The notes beneath the pieces are model-generated. The model worked only from the letters and a program-made list of their open reading frames with translations. It was not told where the DNA came from and searched no databases. The position numbers were made by a program, and so were the translations under genes. Shown here piece after piece: positions 1 to 8,476 of a stretch of DNA of 64,000 bases; position 1 is the first letter of the stretch; each line of letters begins with the position of its first letter. The stretch is from Paraplanobispora takensis (GTDB lineage Bacteria; Actinomycetota; Actinomycetes; Streptosporangiales; Streptosporangiaceae). Where the stretch lies: NCBI RefSeq assembly GCF_016863195.1, contig NZ_BOOK01000017.1:56551-120550 (forward strand). Reading direction: 5' to 3'.

Positions 1-534
1 GAGCCCGCCGACGCCCGCGAGTGGCTGGCCGGCACCGACCATCCGGCGGTGGTCGACGCCGACGGCCGCATCGCGGAGCTGTACAACGTGATCAACGTGC
101 CGACCGTGGTCTGGGTCGACGAGGCCGGCCGCGTCGCCCGGCCGCAGGACACCATGACGGCCACCGACACCTTCCGCTCGATGAACGGCCTGTCCTCCGA
201 GCGGGCCGTGGCGGCCCTGCGCCGGTGGGTGGTCGACGGCGAGGCCGGCACGACCCTGCGCGAGCTGCGGGCCCCCACCGAGGACGAATGCCTGGCCCGC
301 CTGCACGCGCGGATCGCGGCCTGGCTGCTGCGCTCGGGCCGTACGGCCGCCGCCGAGCGGCACCTGAGGACGGCCGCCGGCCTCGCCCCGCACGACCTGG
401 CCATCCGCCGCGGGCTCCTGCCGCTGCGGGGCGTCGACCCGTTCGGCGAGGAGTACTTCGCCCTGCGCGAGGAGCTGGAGACCGCGGGCATCGCGATCTA
501 CCGTCCGCTCCCGGACTGGCAGGAGACCGCCTGA
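1..534 (+). CDS. Thioredoxin-fold protein, C-terminal part
   Basis: The frame is open from the first base, so the start lies upstream and only about 177 residues are visible. The stretch NVPTVVWVDEAGRV looks like the cis-proline loop and following strand of a thioredoxin-like (TlpA/AhpC-type) fold. No CXXC is present in the visible part; it could lie upstream. The last 80 residues are helical and include a TPR-like segment (AAERHLRTAAGLAPHD), an extension seen in some actinobacterial thioredoxin-like proteins. The gene converges on the next gene, with an 81-base gap. A redox or peroxiredoxin-like role is inferred from the fold only. Confidence 0.6.
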   Translation, partial: EPADAREWLAGTDHPAVVDADGRIAELYNVINVPTVVWVDEAGRVARPQDTMTATDTFRSMNGLSSERAVAALRRWVVDGEAGTTLRELRAPTEDECLARLHARIAAWLLRSGRTAAAERHLRTAAGLAPHDLAIRRGLLPLRGVDPFGEEYFALREELETAGIAIYRPLPDWQETA

Positions 535-615
535 CGACCCCGATCCCGACCCCGATCCCGGCCCCGGGGCCGGCACGGCGAGGCGTCCGGCGCCGGGGCG
601 AGACGGGCGGCCCGG

Positions 616-2352
616 TCAGTTCTCGTGGGAGCGGGCCTTGAACAGGGCGCGTTTGGCGGCCTTGCCGACCTGGCGGTCGGGGTGGGCCTTGGCGATGGCC
701 TCCAGAAGCTCCTCCAGGTGCGGGTGGCGGACCTTCCAGATCACGTCCAGCAGGGGGATCAGCGTCGAGGCCGGGCCGATGTCGTCGAGGCTGCCGACGA
801 ACTCCGGGCGGCCGAGGCCGGCGGAGATGGTCAGCATGTCGAGGATCAGCCAGTGGGTGTCGGCCTGGGTGGGCGCGGGCACGTCGTCGACGCCGAGCTG
901 GGCCAGGTGGGTCGCCGCGTAGGGGCGCAGGGACGGCTCGTCGAGGGCCTCGCGCCAGGCGGGCACGGCCGCCTCGCCGAGCGAGCCGACCACGCTGGCG
1001 GCCTGCACCCTGACCAGGGCGTCGGCGTCGTCCTCCGCCGCGGCCCGCAGCAGCTCCCCGGCGGCCTGGCCGGGCTCGCGCAGCTCCATCCAGGCGTCGA
1101 ACTCGGCGTCCGCCTCCTCCTCGGGCAGCTCGGCGCTGAAGGCGAGCAGGTCCAGCGCCGTCATCGCGTCGATGGCGGGCCGGGCGTCCAGCTCGATGTC
1201 CTCCTCGTCCACGAGGTGGACGAGGCCCTCGGTGCCCAGCGGCGTCAGCCGTACGTGCTCGTGCTCGACCTCGACCATGCCGTAGCCGCACAGCCAGTCG
1301 AGCACCGGGTTCAGCGGGTCGCCGTAGCGCTTGGTCGCGGCCGCCCACGCCTCGGCGCCCAGGTCGTCGTATTCGGCGGCGGCCTCGGCCAGTTCGGAGC
1401 GGAGGTCGGCCAGGGACTTGGAGCCGCCGGCCAGCAGCACCCGCAGCAGCAGCGCCCGGGTCAGCCCGGACAGGGCGATCGTGGCCTCTTCGTCGTCGAG
1501 CTCGGGGTCGCCGTAGTCGATCGAGTGCAGGCCGGTCAGCCAGGCGTCGAGGACGTCGTCGTCGTCGTCGAAGGGCCACTCGGCGGCGTCGGGGTCGGCG
1601 CTGACGGTGTCCTCTCCCTCCGGCTGGAGGAAGTCGAGGTCGATGGCGAGGTTCCAGACGTTCCAGAGCGCGGGGACGGAGTCGGCCAGCGGGCCGCCGT
1701 CCGCGGCGGGCGGGGGGAAGCCCAGGGCGGCCACGGCCTCGGCGATCTCGGCGTCGGTGAGCAGGTTCTCCTCGCCCACCCGGCGCGCGGTGCCGACCCA
1801 GACCGCGAGGTCGCGGGCCTTGCCGATCAGCACCGACGCGCGGGCCGCCGCGGCCAGCTCGGAGTCCGGGCGCAGCCGGATCGTCGGCAGCGCGGCGAGC
1901 TCGTCGGCGAACGGCTCGAAGTCGCCCAGCCCCTCGACCTGGTCGTCGTCCTCGTCGTCGTAGTCGTCGTCCGAGACGGCGTCCTCCATCGCGTCGACGA
2001 CGTCGTCCTCGATGCGGTCGAGTTCGGTGAGCAGGTCGCGCAGCGGGGACGAGCCCTTGGCCAGCCGGTCCGTATCCGACAGGAAGGTCAGATAGGAGCG
2101 GACGGCGGGCACGATGCCCTCGGCCGCGGCCTCGGGGTCCTCCACCACCTGGGGCATCCGGTCGAGCAGGACCGCGCGCAGGTCGGCCGTCCTCCACCGG
2201 CCGGCGTCGTCGGAGGCGATGAGCCGGTGCCACAGGGCCACGGAGCCCACGAGGCCTGAGTCGCTGCCGGGCGCGTTCTCCCGCGCCCAGAGGATGAATT
2301 CTTGGAGCAGGGGACGCAGTTCAGCCGCGGCTGCCTCGATGCGATCTGTCAC
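616..2352 (-). CDS. Acidic hypothetical protein with HEAT-like C-terminus
   Basis: I do not recognise the family of this 578-residue protein. It has no signal peptide or membrane segment and is probably cytoplasmic. It is strongly acidic, with Asp/Glu runs near residues 125-145 and 260-270, and looks all-helical. Around residue 440 and after, helix pairs such as VRVQAASVVGSLGEAAVPAW resemble HEAT/armadillo-type repeats, which usually form protein-binding scaffolds. Third-position GC is high and frame use is clean, so it is a genuine gene. The ATG at 2352 is the only good start; the next upstream gene is the IclR regulator on the same strand, 65 bases away. Function unknown. Confidence 0.7.
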   Translation of the reverse strand: MTDRIEAAAAELRPLLQEFILWARENAPGSDSGLVGSVALWHRLIASDDAGRWRTADLRAVLLDRMPQVVEDPEAAAEGIVPAVRSYLTFLSDTDRLAKGSSPLRDLLTELDRIEDDVVDAMEDAVSDDDYDDEDDDQVEGLGDFEPFADELAALPTIRLRPDSELAAAARASVLIGKARDLAVWVGTARRVGEENLLTDAEIAEAVAALGFPPPAADGGPLADSVPALWNVWNLAIDLDFLQPEGEDTVSADPDAAEWPFDDDDDVLDAWLTGLHSIDYGDPELDDEEATIALSGLTRALLLRVLLAGGSKSLADLRSELAEAAAEYDDLGAEAWAAATKRYGDPLNPVLDWLCGYGMVEVEHEHVRLTPLGTEGLVHLVDEEDIELDARPAIDAMTALDLLAFSAELPEEEADAEFDAWMELREPGQAAGELLRAAAEDDADALVRVQAASVVGSLGEAAVPAWREALDEPSLRPYAATHLAQLGVDDVPAPTQADTHWLILDMLTISAGLGRPEFVGSLDDIGPASTLIPLLDVIWKVRHPHLEELLEAIAKAHPDRQVGKAAKRALFKARSHEN

Positions 2353-2417
2353 CCGCCCAGCCTAGGGGCCCGCAGGGGTCCTTGCCTCCCGATATCGAAC
2401 GGCTCGCCCGGATGGGC

Positions 2418-3134
2418 TCAGCCGTTGCGGCGCATCGACTCGGTGATCCGCTCGGCGGCGGCGACCACGGGGGCGGCGTGCATGCGGCCGGGGGTCCGGG
2501 TGAGGCGCTCGATCGGCCCGGAGACCGAGATGGCGGCGACGACCTTGCCGCCGGTGCCCCGGATCGGCGCCGAGACGCTGGCCACCCCCTGCTCGCGCTC
2601 GCCGACGCTGTGGGCCCAGCCCCGGCGCCGGACGCTGGACAGCGTGGCCGCGGTGAACTTGGCGCCGCGCAGGCCGCGGTGCAGGCGGTCGGGCTCCTCC
2701 CAGGCCAGCAGGATCTGCGCGGCCGAGCCGGCGAACATCGGCAGCGCCGAACCGACCGGCACGGTGTCGCGCAGCCCGCTGGCGCGCTCGGCGGCGGCCA
2801 CGCACACGCGCTCGTCGCCCTGGCGCCGGTAAAGTTGTGCACTTTCTCCGGTCATGTCCCTGAGCTGGGTCAAGATCGGCGCGGCGACGGCCAGCAGCCG
2901 GTCCTCGCCGGCCGCCGTGGACAGCTCCGACAGCCGCGGTCCCAGTACGAACCGGCCCTGCGTGTCGCGGGAGACGATGCGGTGATGCTCGAGCGCGACC
3001 GCCAGCCGGTGGGCCGTGGGACGCGCCAGACCGGTCGCCTGGACGAGTTGCGCCAGGGAAGCCGGGCCGGCCTCGAGTGCGTTGAGCACGAGAACGGCCT
3101 TGTCGAGTACGCCGACTCCGCTAGAGTTGTCCAT
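2418..3134 (-). CDS. ndgR: IclR-family regulator of leucine genes (NdgR/LtbR type)
   Basis: A 238-residue protein with an N-terminal winged helix-turn-helix (about residues 5-60, including LAQLVQATGLARPTAHRLAV) and a C-terminal IclR effector domain (GSALPMFAGSAAQILLAW and SVSAPIRGTGGKVVAAISVSGP). In Streptomyces and Corynebacterium the orthologues NdgR/LtbR lie divergent from leuCD and control branched-chain amino acid genes, exactly the layout here. I chose the ATG at 3134, giving MDNSSGVGVLDKAV, because it matches family length; the frame stays open upstream to 3242 but that would overlap leuC. There is no Shine-Dalgarno before 3134, so the mRNA may be leaderless. Confidence 0.9.
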   Translation of the reverse strand: MDNSSGVGVLDKAVLVLNALEAGPASLAQLVQATGLARPTAHRLAVALEHHRIVSRDTQGRFVLGPRLSELSTAAGEDRLLAVAAPILTQLRDMTGESAQLYRRQGDERVCVAAAERASGLRDTVPVGSALPMFAGSAAQILLAWEEPDRLHRGLRGAKFTAATLSSVRRRGWAHSVGEREQGVASVSAPIRGTGGKVVAAISVSGPIERLTRTPGRMHAAPVVAAAERITESMRRNG

Positions 3135-3231
3135 ACACCGATACTGCCGTCTCGACATATGAGAAAGCAAGTCGGAGCCGTGCCGATGCGACGAAGCGCC
3201 GCGCACGGATAAGGGATCGCGAGGAGGCGAC
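3134..3231. promoter_or_regulatory. ndgR-leuC divergent control region
   Basis: The 97-base gap holds TCTC-N7-GAGA (3150-3164), an imperfect dyad that is a candidate operator for the IclR protein. On the minus strand CAGTAT (3146-3141) ends six bases before the ndgR ATG, consistent with a leaderless transcript, so the dyad would sit between -35 and -10 of ndgR. On the plus strand leuC has a good ribosome binding site, GAGGAGG, just before its ATG. Operator identity is inferred from position and symmetry. Confidence 0.45.
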
Positions 3232-4611
3232 ATGGGCCGCACGCTGGCGGAGAAGGTCTGGGAGCAGCACGTCGTGCGACGTGCCGAGGGAGAACCCGAC
3301 CTGCTCTACATCGACCTTCACCTCGTCCACGAGGTGACCAGCCCGCAGGCGTTCGACGGCCTGCGCATGGCGGGGCGCAAGGTGCGGCGGCCGGACCTCA
3401 CCATCGCCACCGAGGACCACAACGTGCCGACCGTGCTCGGCCCGATCTCCGACCCGGTCTCCAAGACCCAGGTCGAGACGCTGCGCAAGAACTGCGCGGA
3501 GTTCGGCGTCCGGCTGCACCCCATGGGTGACGCGGGCCAGGGCGTCGTGCACATCATCGGGCCGCAGTTCGGCCTCACCCAGCCCGGCATGACCATCGTG
3601 TGTGGGGATTCTCACACCTCCACCCACGGGGCCTTCGGCGGCATCGCCTTCGGCATCGGCACCTCCGAGGTGGAGCACGTGCTGGCCACCCAGACGCTGC
3701 CCGCCTACCGGCCCAAGACGATGGCCATCGAGGTCTCCGGGGAGCTGCCGACCGGCGTCACCGCCAAGGACCTGATCCTGGCGATCATCGCCAAGATCGG
3801 CACCGGCGGCGGCCAGGGCTACATCGTCGAGTACCGCGGCGAGGCCGTCCGCAAGCTCTCCATGGAGGGCCGGATGACCGTCTGCAACATGTCCATCGAG
3901 GCCGGCGCCCGGGCGGGCATGATCGCTCCGGACGAGACCACCTTCGAGTACCTCAAGGGCCGCCCCCACGCGCCGACCGGCGCCGCCTGGGACGCCGCGG
4001 TCGAGTACTGGAAGTCGCTGACGACCGACGCCGACGCCGTCTTCGACACCGTCGTGGAGATCGACGCCTCGACGCTGACCCCGTTCGTCACCTGGGGGAC
4101 CAACCCCGGCCAGGGTGCTCCGCTGGGGACGGCCGTGCCGGTCCCCGAGGAGACCGACGACCCGGCCGCCGCCCGCCGCGCGCTGGAGTACATGGGGCTG
4201 ACCGCGGGCACCCCGCTGCGCGAGATCGCGGTGGACACGGTCTTCGTCGGCTCCTGCACCAACGGCCGCCTGGAGGACCTGCGGGCCGCCGCCGAGGTGC
4301 TGCGCGGGCGCAAGGTCGTCACCCGCACGCTGATCGTCCCCGGCTCGATGCTGGTCAAGCTCCAGGCCGAGCAGGAGGGTCTGCACGAGGTGTTCAAGGC
4401 CGCGGGCGCCGAGTGGCGCGAGGCGGGCTGCTCGATGTGCCTGGGGATGAACCCCGACACCCTCGCCCCCGGCGAGCGCAGCGCCTCGACCTCCAACCGC
4501 AACTTCGAGGGGCGCCAGGGCAAGGGCGGCCGCACCCACCTGGTGTCGCCCGCCGTCGCCGCCGCCACCGCCGTCACCGGCAAACTGACCGCCCCCGCCG
4601 ACCTGGCCTAG
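3232..4611 (+). CDS. leuC: 3-isopropylmalate dehydratase large subunit
   Basis: The large subunit of isopropylmalate isomerase converts 2-isopropylmalate to 3-isopropylmalate in leucine synthesis, in the cytoplasm with LeuD. The 459 residues match family length. The three cysteines that hold the [4Fe-4S] cluster are visible: C342 in GSCTNGR and C400/C403 in [10 protein letters not shown]. Other aconitase-family signatures include [14 protein letters not shown] near residue 124. The ATG at 3232 is preceded by GAGGAGG. leuD follows after 11 bases, so the two are one transcript. Control by the divergent NdgR-type regulator is likely. Confidence 0.98.
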   Translation: MGRTLAEKVWEQHVVRRAEGEPDLLYIDLHLVHEVTSPQAFDGLRMAGRKVRRPDLTIATEDHNVPTVLGPISDPVSKTQVETLRKNCAEFGVRLHPMGDAGQGVVHIIGPQFGLTQPGMTIVCGDSHTSTHGAFGGIAFGIGTSEVEHVLATQTLPAYRPKTMAIEVSGELPTGVTAKDLILAIIAKIGTGGGQGYIVEYRGEAVRKLSMEGRMTVCNMSIEAGARAGMIAPDETTFEYLKGRPHAPTGAAWDAAVEYWKSLTTDADAVFDTVVEIDASTLTPFVTWGTNPGQGAPLGTAVPVPEETDDPAAARRALEYMGLTAGTPLREIAVDTVFVGSCTNGRLEDLRAAAEVLRGRKVVTRTLIVPGSMLVKLQAEQEGLHEVFKAAGAEWREAGCSMCLGMNPDTLAPGERSASTSNRNFEGRQGKGGRTHLVSPAVAAATAVTGKLTAPADLA

Positions 4612-4622
4612 GAGACCTGACG

Positions 4623-5210
4623 ATGGAAGCCTTTACCACCCACACCGGCCGGGTCGTGCCGCTGCGCCGCAGCAACGTCGACACCGACCAGATCATCCCG
4701 GCCGTCTGGCTCAAGCAGGTCAGCCGTACCGGCTTCGAGAAGGGCCTGTTCTCCGCCTGGCGCGAGGACCCCGGCTTCGTGCTGAACCAGCCCGCCTACC
4801 AGGGCGCCTCGATCCTGGTCTCCGGCCCCGACTTCGGCACCGGCTCCTCGCGCGAGCACGCCGTGTGGGCCCTGCAGCAGTACGGCTTCCGCGTCGTGAT
4901 CGCGGCGCGGTTCGGCGACATCTTCCGCAACAACTCCACCAAGATGGGGCTGCTCCCGGTCGTCCTGCCCGCCGAGACCGTCGAGGCCCTGCAGTCGGCC
5001 GCCGAGGCCGACCCCGCCCTGGAGGTCACCGTCGACCTGGGCGAGCGCCGGGTCGTCTGGGCGGGGGAGAGCGCCGGGTTCGAGATCGACGACTACACGC
5101 GCTGGCGGCTGATGGAGGGCCTGGACGACATCGGGCTGACCCTGCGCAACGCGGACGACATCGCGGCATACGAGAATGGTCGGCAGTCATGGCTGCCGAC
5201 GACCGTCTGA
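4623..5210 (+). CDS. leuD: 3-isopropylmalate dehydratase small subunit
   Basis: The 195-residue small subunit of isopropylmalate isomerase. It starts with [20 protein letters not shown] and has the family motifs [11 protein letters not shown] and [13 protein letters not shown] (swivelling domain that completes the active site with LeuC). It is 11 bases downstream of leuC with GGAGAC before the ATG, so it is co-translated from the same mRNA. Its last 22 bases overlap the start of the next small gene in another frame. Confidence 0.98.
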   Translation: MEAFTTHTGRVVPLRRSNVDTDQIIPAVWLKQVSRTGFEKGLFSAWREDPGFVLNQPAYQGASILVSGPDFGTGSSREHAVWALQQYGFRVVIAARFGDIFRNNSTKMGLLPVVLPAETVEALQSAAEADPALEVTVDLGERRVVWAGESAGFEIDDYTRWRLMEGLDDIGLTLRNADDIAAYENGRQSWLPTTV

Positions 5211-5443
5211 CACGTTCAGAAGAGGATCTGGCGCGGCGGTTGCGCGAGGCGCACCGCCGCGTCCGCGCGCTGTCCGTCGCCCCGGAGGTGAGGCAGCGCC
5301 TGCACCGGCGCCTGCTGGGCATCTGCGACCTGTCCAAGCGCGACCTCGAGCACGCCGCCACCCGCCTGGATTCGTTCCTTTTGGAGGTCGATGTCCTGGT
5401 TTCGGACACGCGGAGTGCTGGAAATATTGCGGAAGGTGATTGA
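5189..5443 (+). CDS. Small helical protein overlapping leuD
   Basis: An 84-residue protein beginning [20 protein letters not shown]. It is charged and predicted all-helical, with no cysteines, signal peptide or membrane segment ([40 protein letters not shown]). The ATG at 5189 overlaps leuD by 22 bases, which suggests translational coupling. A small gene in this position between leuD and hup is a recurrent actinobacterial arrangement as I recall it, but no function is known to me. Third-position GC is high through most of it, falling in the last 15 codons. Coiled-coil or nucleic-acid-associated roles are possible but not shown. Confidence 0.7.
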   Translation: MAADDRLTRSEEDLARRLREAHRRVRALSVAPEVRQRLHRRLLGICDLSKRDLEHAATRLDSFLLEVDVLVSDTRSAGNIAEGD

Positions 5444-5468
5444 GTCGCACGCTTCTGTCCCCTAATTT
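5440..5468 (+). promoter_or_regulatory. Candidate hup promoter
   Basis: TTGAGT (5440-5445), a 17-base spacer and TAATTT (5463-5468) resemble a housekeeping promoter, giving a leader of about 110 bases before hup. It begins at the end of the small gene, so hup can be transcribed apart from leuCD. Confidence 0.4.
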
Positions 5469-5586
5469 CAAGCGGGTAAGGGGTTTCTCGCTCCGCCAGA
5501 GACCCTGCCGCGACACATCGGGTGAGACGGGCTTTCTTTTCCCGGGCCCACTCCCGTACATCTGCAACAAGGGGAGCGCAACCTTC

Positions 5587-5883
5587 ATGAACAAGAAAGA
5601 ACTCGTCGACGCCATCGCGGGTCGGGTGGGCGACAGGAAGACGGCCACCGAGGCCGTGAACGCGGTGCTGGACGCCATCCAGAGCGCCGTCGCCGGTGGC
5701 GACAAGGTCTCCATCACGGGCTTCGGCGCCTTCGAGATGGTGCACAAGCCGGCCCGCACGGCCAGGAACCCTTCGACCGGCGCCGAGATCAAGGTGGCCG
5801 AGAGCTGGGCGCCGAAGTTCCGCCCGGGCTCCGACTTCAAGGACCTGGTCAACGAGGGCGGCAAGAAGGCCGCCAAGAAGTAG
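5587..5883 (+). CDS. hup: Nucleoid protein HU
   Basis: A 98-residue HU/IHF-family DNA-binding protein that bends and compacts DNA as a dimer. It begins MNKKELVDAIAGRVGDRKTA and shows the core GFGAFE and the beta-arm with TARNPSTGAEIKV. A GGGGAG ribosome binding site lies about nine bases before the ATG. The tail is only GGKKAAKK. In Streptomyces the HU gene next to leuCD (HupS) carries a long lysine/alanine-rich C-terminal domain, which is absent here. A strong terminator follows. Confidence 0.97.
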   Translation: MNKKELVDAIAGRVGDRKTATEAVNAVLDAIQSAVAGGDKVSITGFGAFEMVHKPARTARNPSTGAEIKVAESWAPKFRPGSDFKDLVNEGGKKAAKK

Positions 5884-5898
5884 GCCTTTCGCGCAGGC

Positions 5899-5925
5899 GC
5901 CCGGATCCCCGCAGCGGGTCCGGGC
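5899..5925 (+). terminator. Terminator after hup
   Basis: A 10-base-pair stem (GCCCGGATCC / GGGTCCGGGC, one G-T pair) with a 7-base loop begins 16 bases after the hup stop codon. There is no U-tract, as is common in actinomycetes. Confidence 0.6.
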
Positions 5926-5973
5926 GTCTCGCGTGTGCGGGGCCCGGCGGGCGGCGGGACGCGGCCGGAGGGC

Positions 5974-6177
5974 TCAGCCGGGCACGGGGAACGTCGAGAG
6001 CGTCACGTAGGTGACGCGGCCGCCGTCCATGACGATGTTGACCCGCTGCCCCGATCGCAGCAGCCGCAGCGGTCCGGCGTCGAAGGCCGCCGCGTCGAAC
6101 GGGATCTCGGTCCCGTCGTCCAGGAACACCGAGCCCGCCCGGGTCTCCGGGTCAAAGATCCGCACCGTCGCCTGCAC
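5974..6177 (-). CDS. Small OB-fold (cold-shock-like) protein
   Basis: A 67-residue protein starting MQATVRIFDPETRAGSVFLD. The strand pattern with DDGTEIPFD and SGQRVNIVMDGGRVTYVTL follows a cold-shock/S1-type OB fold, but the aromatic RNP1 and RNP2 motifs of true CspA are missing. It converges on hup, with the hup terminator in the gap. It is probably a small RNA- or protein-binding domain; no function is assigned. The overlapping frame that starts at 6185 has worse composition and was not used. Confidence 0.65.
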   Translation of the reverse strand: MQATVRIFDPETRAGSVFLDDGTEIPFDAAAFDAGPLRLLRSGQRVNIVMDGGRVTYVTLSTFPVPG

Positions 6178-6310
6178 GCCACCACACTAACGCCCGCGCC
6201 GCCCGCATTCCCGCGGTGCGGCGCCCGCCGTACGGGAGACGACCCGCGCTCCCGCGGCGCGCCGTACGGGAAAAGGGTTTGACCGGCCGGGCGGGGGACG
6301 GGGACGATGC

Positions 6311-7543
6311 GTGATCGTGCGTGCCGGGACCAAGGGCGCCGGGATGTGGCGGGACAGGTCGTTCCGGTTGTTCCTCGGGGCCGACGCGATCAGTCAGTTC
6401 GGGACCCAGGTCACCATCGTCGCCCTGCCGCTGGTGGCGGTGCTCGCCCTCGGCGCGGGCCCGATGGAGATCGGCCTGCTCACCGCCGCCGAGACCGCGG
6501 CGTTCCTGCTCGTCGGGCTGCCCGCCGGGGTGTGGGTGGACCGGCTGCGCCGCCGCCCGATCCTGATCTGGAGCGACCTGCTGCGCGCCGCCGCGCTGCT
6601 GTCGGTCCCGCTGGCCGCCGCGCTCGACGCGCTCACCCTGCCCCAGCTCTATCTCGTCGCGCTGCTCATCGGCCTCGGCTCGGTCTTCTTCGACGTGGCG
6701 CACATGAGCTTTCTGCCCTCACTGGTCGGCAGGGACGACCTGCTGCGCGGGAACGGCGTCCTGGAGACGCTGCGCGGAACAGGCGTCCTGTCCGGTCCGG
6801 CGCTGGGCGGCTGGCTGGTGCACGTGCTCACCGCGCCGATCGCCCTCCTGGCCGACGCGGTCAGCTATCTGGTCTCGGCACTGCTGCTCGGCGGGGTCCG
6901 CGCGCAGGAGGCGCCCCCGCCCGCGGGGGAGCGCCGCAGGCTCGGGGAGGAGGTCGCCGAGGGGGTTCGCTACGTCGCCGGCCACCCGGTGCTCCGCCGG
7001 GTGGCCATGGTCGGCGGGCTGGTCATGCTGTCGAACGGCGTCTGGCTGGTCGCCCAGCCTCTCTTCCTGCTCAAGACCCTCGGCGTGAGCCCGGCGGTGT
7101 ACGGCCTGCTGCTGAGCGGCGGCGCCGTCGGAGGGCTGGCCGGCGCGGTCCTCGCCCCCCGCGTGGCGGACCGCTTCGGGGTCGGGCGGGCGATGTACGG
7201 CGGGGCGGCCGCGGCGGCCGTGACCATCCTGCTCATCCCGCTGACCGGCCAGGGCTGGCGGCTGGCGCTGTACCCGCTGGGCTGCCTGCTCAACGGCGTG
7301 GCCGGTTCGGTGTTCAGCATCAACCAGCTCAGCTACCGTCAGCGGATCACCCCGGAGCGCATGCTCGGCCGGATGAACGCCAGCATGCGGTTCCTGATGT
7401 GGGGCGCGGCGCCGCTCGGCGGGCTGCTCGGCGGAGCGCTGGGGACGTGGTCCGGCCCGCACGAGCTCCTGTGGATCGCCGCGTGCGGCATCAGCGCGGC
7501 TCACCTGCCGGTGCTGACCTGTCGCCGGACTCTCCGGCTGTAG
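6311..7543 (+). CDS. MFS exporter, MFS_3 type
   Basis: A 410-residue major facilitator with about 12 membrane segments. It starts with the pattern FRLFLGADAISQFGTQVT found in the MFS_3/EntS-like family and has a loop DRLRRRPILIWSD after the second segment pair, as in drug and siderophore exporters. The GTG at 6311 follows GGGGACGGGG; an ATG at 6344 is a possible alternative. Its 3' end overlaps the convergent TetR gene by 53 bases, so transcription of either gene produces antisense to the other. Substrate unknown; drug or metabolite efflux is inferred. Confidence 0.85.
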   Translation: MIVRAGTKGAGMWRDRSFRLFLGADAISQFGTQVTIVALPLVAVLALGAGPMEIGLLTAAETAAFLLVGLPAGVWVDRLRRRPILIWSDLLRAAALLSVPLAAALDALTLPQLYLVALLIGLGSVFFDVAHMSFLPSLVGRDDLLRGNGVLETLRGTGVLSGPALGGWLVHVLTAPIALLADAVSYLVSALLLGGVRAQEAPPPAGERRRLGEEVAEGVRYVAGHPVLRRVAMVGGLVMLSNGVWLVAQPLFLLKTLGVSPAVYGLLLSGGAVGGLAGAVLAPRVADRFGVGRAMYGGAAAAAVTILLIPLTGQGWRLALYPLGCLLNGVAGSVFSINQLSYRQRITPERMLGRMNASMRFLMWGAAPLGGLLGGALGTWSGPHELLWIAACGISAAHLPVLTCRRTLRL

Positions 7544-8258
7544 CGGCCTCCTCGACGAAGGAGGCCAGGCCGCGGATGACGATCTCCACGGCCAGGTCGA
7601 ACCGGTCGTTCTGGGAACCGGAGACCATGTGGGGGGCCAGCGCGCTCAGGTTGGGGAACCGGTCGGGCGGCAGGTCCTCGAAATACTGCTGGAAGGTCTC
7701 GCTGACCTTCGTCCACGAGAAGTCGGAGGAGTCGCGGTAGCGGTCCTGCCAGATGCTCTCCTCGAAGGCGAACGCGTCGACGAGGGTGGACAGCAGGTCG
7801 CCCGCGCGCGCCGCCACCGGGTCGGGCAGGCCCGCCAGGCGGAAGATGGTGACGAGCTTCTCCATCTGCGGCAGCACCTCGGGGCTGAACGGCACCCCGA
7901 CCATGGAGATCCTGGCCAGGTCGCGGTGCCGGCGCAGGCGGTCCAGGCCCTCGCGGGCGAACTCGGCCACCTGCTCCCGCCAGCGCGCGGGGTCGGGATC
8001 GGGCACCTCCCAGCCCCTGAAGAGCCGCAGGTACATCAGCTCCAGCAGCTCGTCCTTGCTGCTCACGTGGGTGTAGAGGGCCGAGACCGCGACGCCCAGC
8101 TCGGCGGCGACCTGGCGCATGCTCAGCTTGTCGTAGCCCTCGCGGTCGAGGACCACGTAGGCCGCGTCGACGATCCGCTCCGGAGTGAGCGGGACGCGGA
8201 CGGGGGCGGCGCGGCGGCGTGACCGGTCCCAGGGCAGCGCGGGCAGCTCCTCACTCAT
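7491..8258 (-). CDS. TetR-family regulator (TetR_C type)
   Basis: A 255-residue regulator. After a basic leader comes a TetR helix-turn-helix (about residues 27-72: LTPERIVDAAYVVLDREGYD, SMRQVAAELGVAVSALYTHV) and a long ligand domain of the TetR_C class (SKDELLELMYLRLFRGW). This class typically represses a divergent efflux gene, and here a DHA2 exporter lies divergent across 218 bases. That gap contains several copies of TGAAC-N3-GTTCA-like dyads, the likely operators. It overlaps the end of the other exporter on the opposite strand. Confidence 0.92.
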   Translation of the reverse strand: MSEELPALPWDRSRRRAAPVRVPLTPERIVDAAYVVLDREGYDKLSMRQVAAELGVAVSALYTHVSSKDELLELMYLRLFRGWEVPDPDPARWREQVAEFAREGLDRLRRHRDLARISMVGVPFSPEVLPQMEKLVTIFRLAGLPDPVAARAGDLLSTLVDAFAFEESIWQDRYRDSSDFSWTKVSETFQQYFEDLPPDRFPNLSALAPHMVSGSQNDRFDLAVEIVIRGLASFVEEAATAGESGDRSAPAGEPR

Positions 8259-8278
8259 GTCCGCAGTCTACCGGCATC

Positions 8279-8446
8279 AGAACATTGATCGGGTTTAGTG
8301 AACACTGATCAGTTTCAAGACATATCTTGTCCAGCCGATAGATGCGTCATATCTTGAGAACACCGCACAGTCTGCTGAACGGTGTTCACCAGAGGTGTTC
8401 CGATGGTGTACGGTGAACGCTGTTCAGATTTACTGATCACTGTTCA
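8279..8446. promoter_or_regulatory. TetR operator array
   Basis: Repeated dyads with the pattern TGAAC-N3-GTTCA occur between the TetR gene and the DHA2 exporter. They are TGAACACTGATCA (8299-8311), TGAACGGTGTTCA (8376-8388, perfect arms), TGAACGCTGTTCA (8414-8426, perfect arms) and TGATCACTGTTCA (8434-8446), plus a weak copy AGAACATTGATCG (8279-8291). The last two are 20 bases apart, two helical turns. A longer dyad GAACACCG ... CGGTGTTC (8358-8387) includes one copy. Binding by the neighbouring TetR protein is inferred. Confidence 0.7.
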
Positions 8447-8476
8447 GTTCGAACCCCCGGACCCTGAGGAGTCCCC

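Noticed and set aside
8447..8454. GTTCGAAC resembling a tRNA T-loop
   Set aside because: No acceptor or anticodon stem around it and it lies in the TetR operator region.
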